From contig JAEUVX010000002.1 in the NCBI GenBank assembly GCA_016786615.1, positions 62,001 through 126,000 on the forward strand: DNA of 64,000 bases, given 5' to 3'. Below are positions 1 through 8,172 of this stretch, in pieces (positions within the stretch are counted from its first letter, which is position 1; each line of letters begins with the position of its first letter). The position numbers were made by a program, and so were the translations under genes. The stretch is from Flavipsychrobacter sp. Lineage in GTDB: Bacteria; Bacteroidota; Bacteroidia; Chitinophagales; Chitinophagaceae. Under the pieces are notes generated by a model. The model worked only from the letters and a program-made list of their open reading frames with translations. It was not told the DNA's origin and did not search any database.

Positions 1-89
1 GGCTGAGGTACTTGCACAGGCGCTTTTACATCAGGCATTCCCGGCTTTGCAATTCCATTCTGTTGTCCATTTTTCAACTTGTTATTCAT
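1..89 (-). CDS. 5' fragment of an unknown gene, cut by the window edge
   Basis: An ATG at 89 opens a reading frame on the minus strand that runs to base 1 with no stop (29 codons). The translated start is hydrophilic and rich in Asn, Gln, Pro and Val (MNNKLKNGQQ, then KPGMPDVKAP). No signal peptide or domain is visible and no clear ribosome binding site precedes it, which is usual in Bacteroidota. It could be the N-terminus of a disordered or secreted protein or a chance frame. The function is unknown. Confidence 0.35.
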   Translation of the reverse strand, partial: MNNKLKNGQQNGIAKPGMPDVKAPVQVPQ

Positions 90-434
90 AAATTTTTTCT
101 GTTTGTGCCTGCCTGCAAGTGCTGGCCTTTCAACGTGCAGACAGGCTGTTAATAATAAATTCCCGGAATAAGCTTTAATCCAGGCAAGGAATCAGCCGAA
201 GACACCTGTTGCCACAATGGAGGAACTCGCAGAGGCAAATCCATTGTGGTTTATTTCACAACAGGTTCAAGGCTACCTTAGCCGCAGATTAATAGCTGTA
301 TGAGGGGAATATCAGAAGAGACAGCCAACTGAAAAAATGCCTGCACGACACACGCAGACAGCAGAATAAGTAGTAAAATGAATAAAGAATTAAACCTAAC
401 TGCTCAAGGCAGGATGATTCCAGCTGCTTTGTGA
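90..434. other. 345-bp gene-free stretch
   Basis: No convincing coding frame is visible. The stretch separates the minus-strand fragment at 1-89 from the 3' end of the reductase at 435. Its main structure is the interrupted inverted repeat at 204-266. If the fragment at 1-89 is real, this region would contain its promoter and a long 5' leader on the minus strand. No TAnnTTTG element was located with confidence. Confidence 0.5.
204..266. repeat. interrupted inverted repeat, candidate hairpin
   Basis: The left arm is ACCTGTTG (204-211) followed directly by CCACAATGG (212-220). The right arm is CCATTGTGG (241-249), nine unpaired bases, then CAACAGGT (259-266). This gives two perfect stems of 9 and 8 bp with a one-sided bulge and a 20-nt loop. 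There is no T-tract, so it is not a standard terminator. It may be a leader structure for the gene starting at 89 or a degenerate mobile palindrome. Confidence 0.5.
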
Positions 435-1295
435 TTACAAAGAATAAATACTTGCTAGGAAGTCTTTTAAGTCAAGCGGCTTGTGTTCAATTAATGTAGA
501 TAATGTATTATCAGCATAATCAAATTCGCCGTCTCTCATAGAAGCTGCAATGCTAGTAAGCATTTCAGCAACCTCAACAGGAATACCATGTTGTAGCATG
601 CCATTATTCAAATCGTTCAAAGGGATATCAATATAAGTTATAGGTTTTTTTACAATGGATGTTAACATTCCCGCAATATCATTGAACGAATAGGTAGCAG
701 AGGATGTAATATTATAAACTTTGTTACGATGGGCAGAGGGATCGGCGAGTACGTTTGCATTTGCTTCGGCCATATCTGCGCGAAGGGCAAAATTTATTTT
801 AGCATCTCCCGCACTATAAAACACCTGACCACTGTCCCTAAAATCACCTAAGATCATGGGCAAAAAATCACTGTAATAAGTATTGCGCATAATCGTGTAA
901 TCGATGCCCGAGTTTTCAATATCGGCTTCTGTATTGACATGGTCTAATCCTGCAGCGAATTTTGTGTTTGGGCTTGCCTTTAAAATACTGCTGTACACAA
1001 TGTGCCGTACACCAGCCTCTTTTGCCGCATTAATTGCATTAGCATGTTGCTGATAGCGGTCCTTTACTGAGCTGGCGGAAACAAGCATCAATGTATCTAT
1101 GCCTTTCATGGCTGATGCTAGTGATTGAGAATTGAAATAATCCCCTAAAGCAATTTCAATTCCTTTCTCTTTTAACGTTATACCCTTTTCTTCGCTACGT
1201 ACTAAAGCTCTTATGTTTTCGGCCGGTATTTTTTTCAAAAGAAAATTGATGGTTGCTGCACCTAAATTACCATTGGCACCGGTAACTAATATCAT
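435..1295 (-). CDS. NmrA-like NAD(P)-dependent reductase (SDR fold)
   Basis: This 286-aa protein starts with a Rossmann motif (VTGANGNLGAA, residues 4-14) and resembles NmrA-type atypical SDRs such as NAD(P)H:quinone oxidoreductase QorB/YtfG. These are cytosolic and reduce quinones or sense redox state. Family features are the early glycine motif, an HIVYSS segment near residue 98, and a C-terminal part lacking the classical YxxxK pair in its usual context. It is divergent from an HxlR regulator at 1408, a pairing known for quinone/electrophile-responsive reductases. The exact substrate is not shown by the sequence. A general NAD(P)-binding epimerase-like role is the alternative. Confidence 0.8.
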   Translation of the reverse strand: MILVTGANGNLGAATINFLLKKIPAENIRALVRSEEKGITLKEKGIEIALGDYFNSQSLASAMKGIDTLMLVSASSVKDRYQQHANAINAAKEAGVRHIVYSSILKASPNTKFAAGLDHVNTEADIENSGIDYTIMRNTYYSDFLPMILGDFRDSGQVFYSAGDAKINFALRADMAEANANVLADPSAHRNKVYNITSSATYSFNDIAGMLTSIVKKPITYIDIPLNDLNNGMLQHGIPVEVAEMLTSIAASMRDGEFDYADNTLSTLIEHKPLDLKDFLASIYSL

Positions 1296-1329
1296 TGTAT
1301 TTTATTTTTGATAAGTAAAATTACCTGAA

Positions 1330-1375
1330 TTTGATTTATATTCGTTGCCGGTTTACTTTTGTAAACTAAGTTTAC
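1330..1375 (+). promoter_or_regulatory. promoter and palindromic operator for hxlR (1408)
   Basis: TTTG at 1330-1333, 20 nt, then TACTTTTG at 1354-1361 fits the Bacteroidota promoter (TTTG...TAnnTTTG). Overlapping the -7 box is a perfect inverted repeat GTTTAC-TTTT-GTAAAC (1351-1366), followed by a third half-site GTTTAC at 1370-1375. A repressor bound there would block the hxlR promoter and probably the divergent reductase promoter. Binding by the HxlR protein is inferred from position and symmetry. Confidence 0.6.
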
Positions 1376-1407
1376 TATTCGTTTAATGACAGTATCATTA
1401 GTAAAAC

Positions 1408-1761
1408 ATGGCTTATAAGCGACCTGCTATTAAAAAAAAGGAATGTGGTCAATATATGCTTCCTCTTCGTGATGCACTTAATGTTCTGAATGGAAAATGG
1501 AAGATTATAATATTGCTGGCATTGTCAGTGAAAGAGTACAGATTTAAAGAACTGCAAAATGAAATTCATGGAATCGCCGGCAAGATGCTGTCTAAAGAGT
1601 TAAAGGAATTAGTGCAAAATGACTTAGTAAAGCGAACTGTTCATGACACAATGCCAATCTCTATTGTGTATAGCATAACCGCTTATGGAAGGTCTTTGGA
1701 AAATGTTATTGAAGAATTACGAAAATGGGGCATTAAGCACAGGAACCGAATGATAAAGTAA
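1408..1761 (+). CDS. HxlR-family (DUF24) transcriptional regulator
   Basis: This 117-aa winged-helix protein has the HxlR signature: ALNVLNGKWKIIIL near residues 25-38, RFKELQNEI and MLSKELKEL in the recognition region, and a C-terminal RKWGIKHR. A single N-terminal cysteine (Cys13) sits where characterised DUF24 regulators such as YodB carry the thiol that senses quinones or electrophiles. It is divergent from the NmrA-like reductase at 435-1295. A palindrome overlaps its own promoter, which suggests autoregulation and control of the reductase. The inducer is inferred from the family. Confidence 0.9.
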   Translation: MAYKRPAIKKKECGQYMLPLRDALNVLNGKWKIIILLALSVKEYRFKELQNEIHGIAGKMLSKELKELVQNDLVKRTVHDTMPISIVYSITAYGRSLENVIEELRKWGIKHRNRMIK

Positions 1762-1875
1762 GATATAGAAGAGTTATTAGACAATTTGAACCTTTTTTAG
1801 CCAAAATAGCTAGATTGTGAATTACTCGCAGAACAAAGAATTGTTTGTTAACAAAATTTATTTTAAAGTCTTGCT

Positions 1876-2220
1876 ATGGATTATACGGAACTTTCGCACT
1901 TCGAAGGTAAGGAACCTGAAGTGAAAGACATATACATCAAAATAATGAAGGGAATTCATGAATTTGGTGCGGTAAAAATTGAACCTAAAAAAACAAGTAT
2001 TCACTTGTGTAACCGTTTCGGCTTTGCAGGCATTTACACGCGCAAAAATTATATTAATTTAGAACTTCATCTTAGCAGAAAGCTCAATAGTGACCGGGTG
2101 ACGAAAGTAGAGCAGGCATCCGCTAATCGCTTTCATCATACAATTAAGTTGTCTGCAGTAAGTGATGTAGATAAGGAACTTTTAACATGGCTTCAGGAAG
2201 CGTACGACTTAAAAAAATAG
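1876..2220 (+). CDS. DUF5655 domain protein
   Basis: This 114-aa protein consists of one DUF5655-like domain: KTSIHLCNRFGFAGIY (about residues 39-54), a beta strand INLELHLSR, then a conserved HH pair (HHTIKLS) and a C-terminal helix LLTWLQEAYDL. The domain is often fused to DUF4287 and has no established biochemical role; a fold related to DNA- or nucleotide-binding proteins has been suggested. It lies 114 bp downstream of hxlR on the same strand and may be co-transcribed. No signal peptide or membrane segment is present. Confidence 0.7.
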   Translation: MDYTELSHFEGKEPEVKDIYIKIMKGIHEFGAVKIEPKKTSIHLCNRFGFAGIYTRKNYINLELHLSRKLNSDRVTKVEQASANRFHHTIKLSAVSDVDKELLTWLQEAYDLKK

Positions 2221-2252
2221 TATAACTAGCATTCCACAAGTAGTTATTCCGG

Positions 2253-2280
2253 TCTTCAAAAAGGCCTGAAGAAGTTTTTA
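2253..2280 (+). terminator. possible weak terminator after the DUF5655 gene
   Basis: TCTTCA (2253-2258) pairs with TGAAGA (2267-2272) across an 8-nt loop and is followed by AGTTTTTA. The stem is only 6 bp and not GC-rich, so termination is uncertain. Confidence 0.35.
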
Positions 2281-2375
2281 CACGAAATTACTGCAATAGA
2301 GAAATTAGACCAGCTCTGTGATATTGGACATTTTGTTTGCAAATTAAAGATTGCAGCTATGCGCCACCTAAATAG

Positions 2376-2786
2376 CTATCTGGATTGAATTGGCGCTTTT
2401 TTAAATCTTCCCCAGGCAACAAAACCGGCAGCCAGGCCAAGGGCTAAATTCAAACCTACTATATTAACCTCATCCTGGGATACATGATAAACGATAGCCA
2501 AGATCATAACGGTTGCCAATCCTACTGCTGCTATAGGGCTAAGTTTGGGCTTTATTCTTACAATACTGGGCAAAACAAGACCAATCCCACCCAATAACTC
2601 ACAAACGCCAATAAAACGAACTAAACCTTCTGGTATCTGCGCTGTCCAGGGAAGTGTTTTAGACAATTCAGCAATCGGCTGAGATGACTTCATAATGCCT
2701 GCCATAACGAAAATTGCGCCTAATCCTATTTGCAATATCCATAATGCAATATGTAATCCTTTAGGTCTGCTAGTTTGTTGTGTCAT
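2376..2786 (-). CDS. DoxX-family membrane protein
   Basis: This 136-aa inner-membrane protein has four predicted hydrophobic helices (about residues 12-32, 52-70, 80-98, 108-126). Typical DoxX/DoxD-like features are GLGAIFVMAGIMK in helix 1 and RFIGVCELLGGIGLVLP in helix 2. DoxX proteins are linked to quinone or thiol redox chemistry, but for most members the reaction is unproven. It is divergent from a second HxlR regulator at 2884, repeating the reductase/HxlR arrangement at 435-1761. Control by that regulator is likely. Confidence 0.85.
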   Translation of the reverse strand: MTQQTSRPKGLHIALWILQIGLGAIFVMAGIMKSSQPIAELSKTLPWTAQIPEGLVRFIGVCELLGGIGLVLPSIVRIKPKLSPIAAVGLATVMILAIVYHVSQDEVNIVGLNLALGLAAGFVAWGRFKKAPIQSR

Positions 2787-2830
2787 ACCGGTTCAGATTT
2801 TTTTGTGAAACACAAGGTATGTAGCTTTGC

Positions 2831-2879
2831 TAACTTATTGATAGTACTATCCTGAAAGTTAGTAGTAACCTTTTGGTTA
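2831..2879. promoter_or_regulatory. two palindromes between doxX and hxlR, candidate operators
   Basis: A perfect 12-bp palindrome GATAGTACTATC (2840-2851) lies between outer arms TAACTT (2831-2836) and AAGTTA (2856-2861). A second inverted repeat TAACC-TTTT-GGTTA (2866-2879) ends four bases before the ATG at 2884. Its T4 spacer resembles the palindrome at 1351-1366, upstream of the other HxlR gene. Binding by the adjacent HxlR protein is inferred. Confidence 0.5.
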
Positions 2880-2883
2880 GTTA

Positions 2884-3261
2884 ATGGAATCAACAACAAT
2901 TATGAAAGTAGTAAATAAAGACATTAAGCAATCTGGTTGTCAAGCTAGTTTAGCGGCAGTTGGAGATGCGCTGTATGCAATTGGCGGTAAATGGAAGCTT
3001 CCAATAATTGTCGCTTTGTCGCATAGCGATAAGCGATTCAACGAGTTACAACGTTATGTCGAAGGTATTTCAGCAAAGGTGCTTTCAAATGAACTTAAGG
3101 ATCTTGAAATGAACGGATTCATTAATAGAAATATTGATACCGGCTTTCCAGTTGCGGTCAGATATGAACTCACAAGCTATAGTCACACCTTGCAAAATGT
3201 TCTTCATGCATTAAGTGATTGGGGTGAAATGCACAGGGAGAAAATCATGAAAAATAAATAA
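2884..3261 (+). CDS. HxlR-family (DUF24) transcriptional regulator
   Basis: This 125-aa winged-helix regulator carries the HxlR core: ALYAIGGKWKLPIIVAL (about residues 29-45), RFNELQRYVEGIS, VLSNELKDLEMNGF and the C-terminal SDWGEMHR. Cys19 just before the domain matches the redox-sensing cysteine position of DUF24 proteins. It is a paralogue of the regulator at 1408-1761 and divergent from a DoxX gene. ATG at 2884 gives the listed product; an ATG six codons later is also possible. The effector is unknown. Confidence 0.9.
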   Translation: MESTTIMKVVNKDIKQSGCQASLAAVGDALYAIGGKWKLPIIVALSHSDKRFNELQRYVEGISAKVLSNELKDLEMNGFINRNIDTGFPVAVRYELTSYSHTLQNVLHALSDWGEMHREKIMKNK

Positions 3262-3344
3262 TTGGTTCAATATCCATATTCCCTTGAGAAGTGCTCATAA
3301 CAAGATAGTCAATGTGTACGGGGCAAAATCTTGTAGCACTATCT

Positions 3345-3776
3345 TCAGCAAATGAAAAATAAAAACGTTACCGCCAATGCGAATAAAATCCCCAAAAGTA
3401 TCATTTTCCAGGCTTGTAATTTATCCTCTCGGAGATATTCTTTTTCTTCAACAGTGCTCACTTTGCCAATTTCATTGAAGTTGAAAATCCCTTTTAGTCC
3501 AAAAGCCACACAAAATTTAAAAACCCACTGTTGAAAGCTTATTGCAAATGATGCGGCCGGAAAAAACAACAACATACGCCAGTATGGGTGCAAATCAAAA
3601 AAATAAGCCACTAATACAAATGACAAACACAGGGCAAAACTGAAGAGTGCAGCATTTCTCCGTCGTTCGATTTCTTTTTTACCGATGTTGCAAATACCTG
3701 GCATATAATCATTCTCAGAAGGGTCTGAATGCTGGTCGTCGAAACCTGACATTAAAACAAGCGTTACGTGAGTCAT
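3345..3776 (-). CDS. conserved hypothetical membrane protein
   Basis: This 143-aa protein has a hydrophilic N-terminus with two cysteines close by (MPGICNIG near residue 25, later VFKFC), a basic patch KKEIERRR, and three hydrophobic segments (about residues 44-62, 68-86, 124-142). The middle, FQQWVFKFCVAFGLKGIFNF, resembles small Bacteroidota membrane proteins that I recognise only as hypothetical. ATG codons at 3776 and 3752 (MSGFDDQ) are both possible starts. It is convergent with hxlR and lies downstream of the RND pump genes. No function is assigned. Confidence 0.65.
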   Translation of the reverse strand: MTHVTLVLMSGFDDQHSDPSENDYMPGICNIGKKEIERRRNAALFSFALCLSFVLVAYFFDLHPYWRMLLFFPAASFAISFQQWVFKFCVAFGLKGIFNFNEIGKVSTVEEKEYLREDKLQAWKMILLGILFALAVTFLFFIC

Positions 3777-3842
3777 TTTTATCTAATTTTCTTGTGAGAA
3801 ATAATTCAAGTCGAAGCAACTAAATCCAAACAGCAAAGATCA

Positions 3843-6800
3843 TCAATGTATCGATCTATACTCACCATGCCCATTATTGCTTACTTCATATTCTTCAATC
3901 ATAAGGTCTTCTATAGACACATTCTTCTTACGTTTATTCATCCTATTTACAAGACGGTCGAAAATGGCGTACATTATTGGTACAATGACGAGCGTTAAAA
4001 AAAGTGAGCTTATTAATCCTCCTATAATAACCCATGCAAGCCCATTCTTCCATTCAGCGCCGGCACCTGTAGCCATAGCGATAGGAAGCATACCGAAAAC
4101 CATTGCTAACGTGGTCATCAATATAGGTCGCAAACGGGCATGGTTGGCATCGATAAGCGCCTGATATGTTGAAACTCCTTCTTTTTTTCGTTGATTGGTA
4201 AAGTCCACAAGAATAATGGCATTTTTTGCAACAAGTCCGATAAGCATTATCAATCCTAATATTGTAAAAAGATTAAGAGTATTATTGCTTAATGCCAAAG
4301 CTACAAGTGATCCTATAACCGCAAGCGGAATAGAAAAAAGCACTACAAAAGGGTAAACAAAATTGTCATATAGAGCCACCAGGATGAGATACACCAGTAC
4401 TACCGCAGCCAGCAGTGCTATCCCCAATGTGCCAAAGCCATCCTGCTGCATTTCGATACTTCCGCTCCAGAGATAATTGACACCTGCGGGCTTGCTCATT
4501 TCGGCCAGCTTATCGCCCCATTCAGTTGCTACATCGCCGCTCGGACGGCCTACAGATTGAGCGTTAATGGTTACTGACGTACTCTTATCTCGGCGTTCCA
4601 GCATGCTCGGACCAGACCCTTCAATGACATTTGCAAATTGAAGCAATTTGATTTGCTGCCCTTTATTGTTTAAAAAGGTGAGATTGCGCACATCGTCAAT
4701 GTTTTGGCGGTTGAAACTGCCGTACCTGATATTTATGTCATATTCATACTCACCCTTGCGGAACTTACCATCGGTATTTCCACTAAAAGCTGTTTGCATG
4801 GTAGCACCAACACTGGCAACTGATAGGCCTAAGGCAGCCATTTTATCACGATCCATTTCGACCTTGATTTCGGGGTTGCCAGCTTCCACTGTAAGCTTAA
4901 CTTCTGTTGCACCTTTTATACGTTGCAACTCAGTCATCGCCCTTTCGGCAAACCGCATAATGCTGTCGAACTCCGAGCCATAAATTACCAGAGAAATCGG
5001 TGCGCGCTCTGCAGTCCCCATGATACTCACGGGCGTAGTGGCGATTTTCGCACCTACCAACTTGTCTTGTAATTCTCTTTTGATTTTTGCAGCATAGACA
5101 GAGGCATCTTCCTGTCGCTCTGTCTTGGGAATCATTTGCACAGTAATTTCTGAAACGTAGGCAGGCGACTGCGTTCCGAAGAAACCATCGCTTGAGCTAC
5201 CTACAGTGGTGATAATGCGTGTTACCTCTTTTTTCCCCTGTAAATGAGCTTCGGCGATCTGGGTATATTTATTTGTGTGCTCTATAGAAGCATCCTTAGG
5301 TAATTCGACTTTAACTATGAACTCGCCCCGGTCGCCAGTGGCAAAGAACTCCCCACCGATAAATCCACCTGCAATTAGCAGAAATGAACTTAAAAACAGA
5401 ACCAGTACAATGGCGAGGGTAGTTTTCTTGTGAGCAAGTGTCCATTTCAGTAGTCCGGTAATCCAATCGGTAAACCGCTCCAGTCCGCTTTCGAAAGCCA
5501 GTATCATGCGTCCGAAAAAAGTCCGGTCGGTTACCCGTTCTAATTTCCCAAACCTTGAAGACAGCCAGGGCACTAGCGTAAACGAGGCAAGCAGTGAAAG
5601 CAAGGTTGCTATAGATACCGTGATGCAAAACTCTTTCAGAATTCGCGCAGCAATACCGGAACTCAAAGCGATAGGTATGAATACCACGACAATCACCAAT
5701 GTGATAGATAAAACCGTAAACCCGATTTCCTTAGTCCCATCGTAGGCTGCCCGTACGCGGTTTTTACCCATTTCCATGTGCCGATAGATGTTTTCCAGCA
5801 CAACGATGGCATCATCAACCAGAATACCCACTACCAATGAGAGGCCAAGCAGGGACATCAGGTTCAATGAAAATCCCATAAGAGAGATGCCGATAAAGGT
5901 TGCGATGAGCGATGCTGGAATTGATATCATTACAATAATAGAATTCCTTATGCTATGCAGAAAGAACAGCATCACAAAAGCCACCAGCACGATAGCGAGT
6001 ATGAGGTCGAAGATTACCGCATTTGCCGACTCAAGCGTATATTCCGACTTATCGTTTACTACGTCTGCGCGAAACTTGATGCCGGCATAATCCCTAGACA
6101 TCATTTTCTCAAGGCGCTCCCGCACTTTCTCGCTAACGTCCACCGCGTTGGCATCCGTCTGCTTCATTATGGAAAAAGCAAGCGTGTTTTGCTGATTTAC
6201 CCGTGCAATTTTTTCAACGTCTTTTTGCCCTTCCTGCACATCAGCAACTTCAGCAAGCCTTACCTGCGTAGCGCTGCCTGGATTGTCGAGCACAACCAAA
6301 TTGCGCAGTTCGTCAATGTTTTTGAATTTACCGCTGAGGCGAATAAGTATATCATGCTCCCGTGTCTGTACGCTACCGGTAGGAAAATCAAGATTGGAAC
6401 TAAGTATTGCGTTCTGAACCTGCATCAAAGACAATCCATAGCCCTCCAGCTTTTTCGGGTCGATGTTCACCTGTATCTCACGTTCCCGTCCGCCAATAAT
6501 GTCAATACGTGCTACACCGTCCACCCGCGAAAGTTCCGGAGCAATCCGATTGTCTATTACATCAAAGAAGTCTGCATCGTTCAAATTGGAAGTTGTAGCG
6601 ACAGTCATTATCGGCAAGTCGTCTAAGGATAACTTCGCTAAAGATGGCGGGTCTACATCGTCTGGAAGATTGCGCAGGATCGCATTGATTTTTCTTTGAG
6701 CGTCGTTGAGGGCATAATCGATATCTGCGTCATCATAGAACGTGATGGTTATAACTGAAATGCTTTCAAATGACTTAGCCTCAAGCTTTTTTACATTTTC

Positions 6801-7022
6801 CATGGAGGCCACCGCGGCTTCAATCTCCTTAGTGACCGATGTTTCGACTTCGCTGGGCGAAGCGCCCGGATATATGGTTGTGACCAGCAATACAGGCGGG
6901 CTGAACTTTGGAAGCAACTCATAGTTGAGGGAAGTATAGCTCAATAATCCCCCTAATGTCAAAATAGTATATAAAACGATAATCAGCGCAGGGCGCTTTA
7001 TCGACACTTCGGCGATCTTCAT
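3843..7022 (-). CDS. RND efflux permease (AcrB/HAE1-like)
   Basis: This 1059-aa inner-membrane proton antiporter is the energy-driven part of a tripartite pump. Visible features are a first transmembrane helix at residues 10-30, the periplasmic pore domain with YPGASPSEVE (51-60), the TM4 proton-relay pair Asp403-Asp404 (GILVDDAIVVLENIYRH), and the matching lysine in GLVAKNAIILVDF in the C-terminal half. The Asp-Asp pair points to the multidrug (HAE1) rather than the metal (CusA) branch. Length is normal. It follows the MFP by 26 bp in a TetR-OMF-MFP-RND operon. The substrate is not predictable. Confidence 0.95.
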   Translation of the reverse strand: MKIAEVSIKRPALIIVLYTILTLGGLLSYTSLNYELLPKFSPPVLLVTTIYPGASPSEVETSVTKEIEAAVASMENVKKLEAKSFESISVITITFYDDADIDYALNDAQRKINAILRNLPDDVDPPSLAKLSLDDLPIMTVATTSNLNDADFFDVIDNRIAPELSRVDGVARIDIIGGREREIQVNIDPKKLEGYGLSLMQVQNAILSSNLDFPTGSVQTREHDILIRLSGKFKNIDELRNLVVLDNPGSATQVRLAEVADVQEGQKDVEKIARVNQQNTLAFSIMKQTDANAVDVSEKVRERLEKMMSRDYAGIKFRADVVNDKSEYTLESANAVIFDLILAIVLVAFVMLFFLHSIRNSIIVMISIPASLIATFIGISLMGFSLNLMSLLGLSLVVGILVDDAIVVLENIYRHMEMGKNRVRAAYDGTKEIGFTVLSITLVIVVVFIPIALSSGIAARILKEFCITVSIATLLSLLASFTLVPWLSSRFGKLERVTDRTFFGRMILAFESGLERFTDWITGLLKWTLAHKKTTLAIVLVLFLSSFLLIAGGFIGGEFFATGDRGEFIVKVELPKDASIEHTNKYTQIAEAHLQGKKEVTRIITTVGSSSDGFFGTQSPAYVSEITVQMIPKTERQEDASVYAAKIKRELQDKLVGAKIATTPVSIMGTAERAPISLVIYGSEFDSIMRFAERAMTELQRIKGATEVKLTVEAGNPEIKVEMDRDKMAALGLSVASVGATMQTAFSGNTDGKFRKGEYEYDINIRYGSFNRQNIDDVRNLTFLNNKGQQIKLLQFANVIEGSGPSMLERRDKSTSVTINAQSVGRPSGDVATEWGDKLAEMSKPAGVNYLWSGSIEMQQDGFGTLGIALLAAVVLVYLILVALYDNFVYPFVVLFSIPLAVIGSLVALALSNNTLNLFTILGLIMLIGLVAKNAIILVDFTNQRKKEGVSTYQALIDANHARLRPILMTTLAMVFGMLPIAMATGAGAEWKNGLAWVIIGGLISSLFLTLVIVPIMYAIFDRLVNRMNKRKKNVSIEDLMIEEYEVSNNGHGEYRSIH

Positions 7023-7048
7023 TCAATTAAATTTTTCTTTGTTTGCAA

Positions 7049-8137
7049 CTATTGCCTGTTTACTGATACTGTAGCACCGTCCTGAAGATTTATCTGCCCG
7101 CTGATGATTACAACATCACCCTCTGACAGTCCGGCAATCACTTCTACCCGGTCGCCGAAAATTCTGCCAGGAGTAATCTTTTTGAGCATTGCCCTGTTGT
7201 TCTGTACAACATAAACTTCCCCTGCATTTACGCCGCCGATAAAGGCAGAACGCGGAATTGCAAGCCCGGAGTTATTTTCCAGTTTGCCCTGCGGGCGGAA
7301 TGTTGCGGTACCGTACATCCCGGCTCGAAGCGCATTGTCGGGCGTATTGACTAATGTCACATCTACTGGAAAATTCAGGGCTTCGTCAGCCTTTACTGCT
7401 ATGAACTTAACGGTTCCATAAAATGTTTTGTCTGGCATTGCGGTAGCTTTAACCTCTACCTTGTCACCGATTTTAATCGTTCCTACGTGGCTTTCGTCAA
7501 CCGCCACACGCAGGTTCAATGTTGAGATGTTCACGATTTCAAAGAGTGGAGTTCCAATTCCCACGAAAGAGCCAGGCTCTATGAGTCGCTTGTTTACTAC
7601 ACCGCTAATATTTGATTTTACGAACGCATCGTTATACCGGAGCTGCGTCTGGTTGAGCCTGCTCTCAGCATTCTTTAGCGCAAGACGCGCCTGATCCAAT
7701 TGCTGCTGGGTCACGCCGCCGGTCTTATAGGCATTTTCAAAGCGTTCTTTGTCCTTCACAGCGTTATTGTACGCAGCTTGAGCGTTTTCCAAATCAACAT
7801 TCGCAGCCTCTGCTTTGATTACGGCTAATTCTTGCCCAGGACGTACATAGTCACCTTCATCCACCGAAACACGTAGCACGCGTCCAGCCGTCTCCGAAGA
7901 GAAATCTACCCGCTTGTCGGCAAGAAAATTTCCGTTAGCTGAAAACTCCGATCTTACAGACTCGCGGATTACAGGCGCTGTGCTGACCGCCACACTTGTG
8001 GTTTGCTGCGACACAACAGCCATTTTTTGCTGATTTGCCTTCTTATTACGTGATAATACTATCCCTATTACTGCTAAAACTGCCACACTGACTGCAATAA
8101 GGATGATTACTCTTTTTGAATTCTTCTTTTGTGCCAT
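7049..8137 (-). CDS. RND periplasmic adaptor (membrane fusion protein)
   Basis: This 362-aa HlyD/AcrA-type adaptor has an N-terminal membrane anchor (about residues 9-28), a first lipoyl half (RVLRVSVDEGDYVRPGQEL, about 87-105), an alpha-helical hairpin rich in Ala, Asn, Gln (about 112-165), the second lipoyl half and beta-barrel (VKSNISGVVNKRLIEPG onward), and a membrane-proximal domain ending SEGDVVIISGQINLQDGA. It links the permease at 3843-7022 to the TolC protein at 8173-9531 and sits between them. Confidence 0.93.
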   Translation of the reverse strand: MAQKKNSKRVIILIAVSVAVLAVIGIVLSRNKKANQQKMAVVSQQTTSVAVSTAPVIRESVRSEFSANGNFLADKRVDFSSETAGRVLRVSVDEGDYVRPGQELAVIKAEAANVDLENAQAAYNNAVKDKERFENAYKTGGVTQQQLDQARLALKNAESRLNQTQLRYNDAFVKSNISGVVNKRLIEPGSFVGIGTPLFEIVNISTLNLRVAVDESHVGTIKIGDKVEVKATAMPDKTFYGTVKFIAVKADEALNFPVDVTLVNTPDNALRAGMYGTATFRPQGKLENNSGLAIPRSAFIGGVNAGEVYVVQNNRAMLKKITPGRIFGDRVEVIAGLSEGDVVIISGQINLQDGATVSVNRQ

Positions 8138-8172
8138 TTACAAATGATATTGTGGTTCTGCGTTGTTTAATT

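Noticed and set aside
5955-6626. 223-aa plus-strand frame within the RND permease gene
   Set aside because: Antisense to conserved permease sequence, no recognisable domain.
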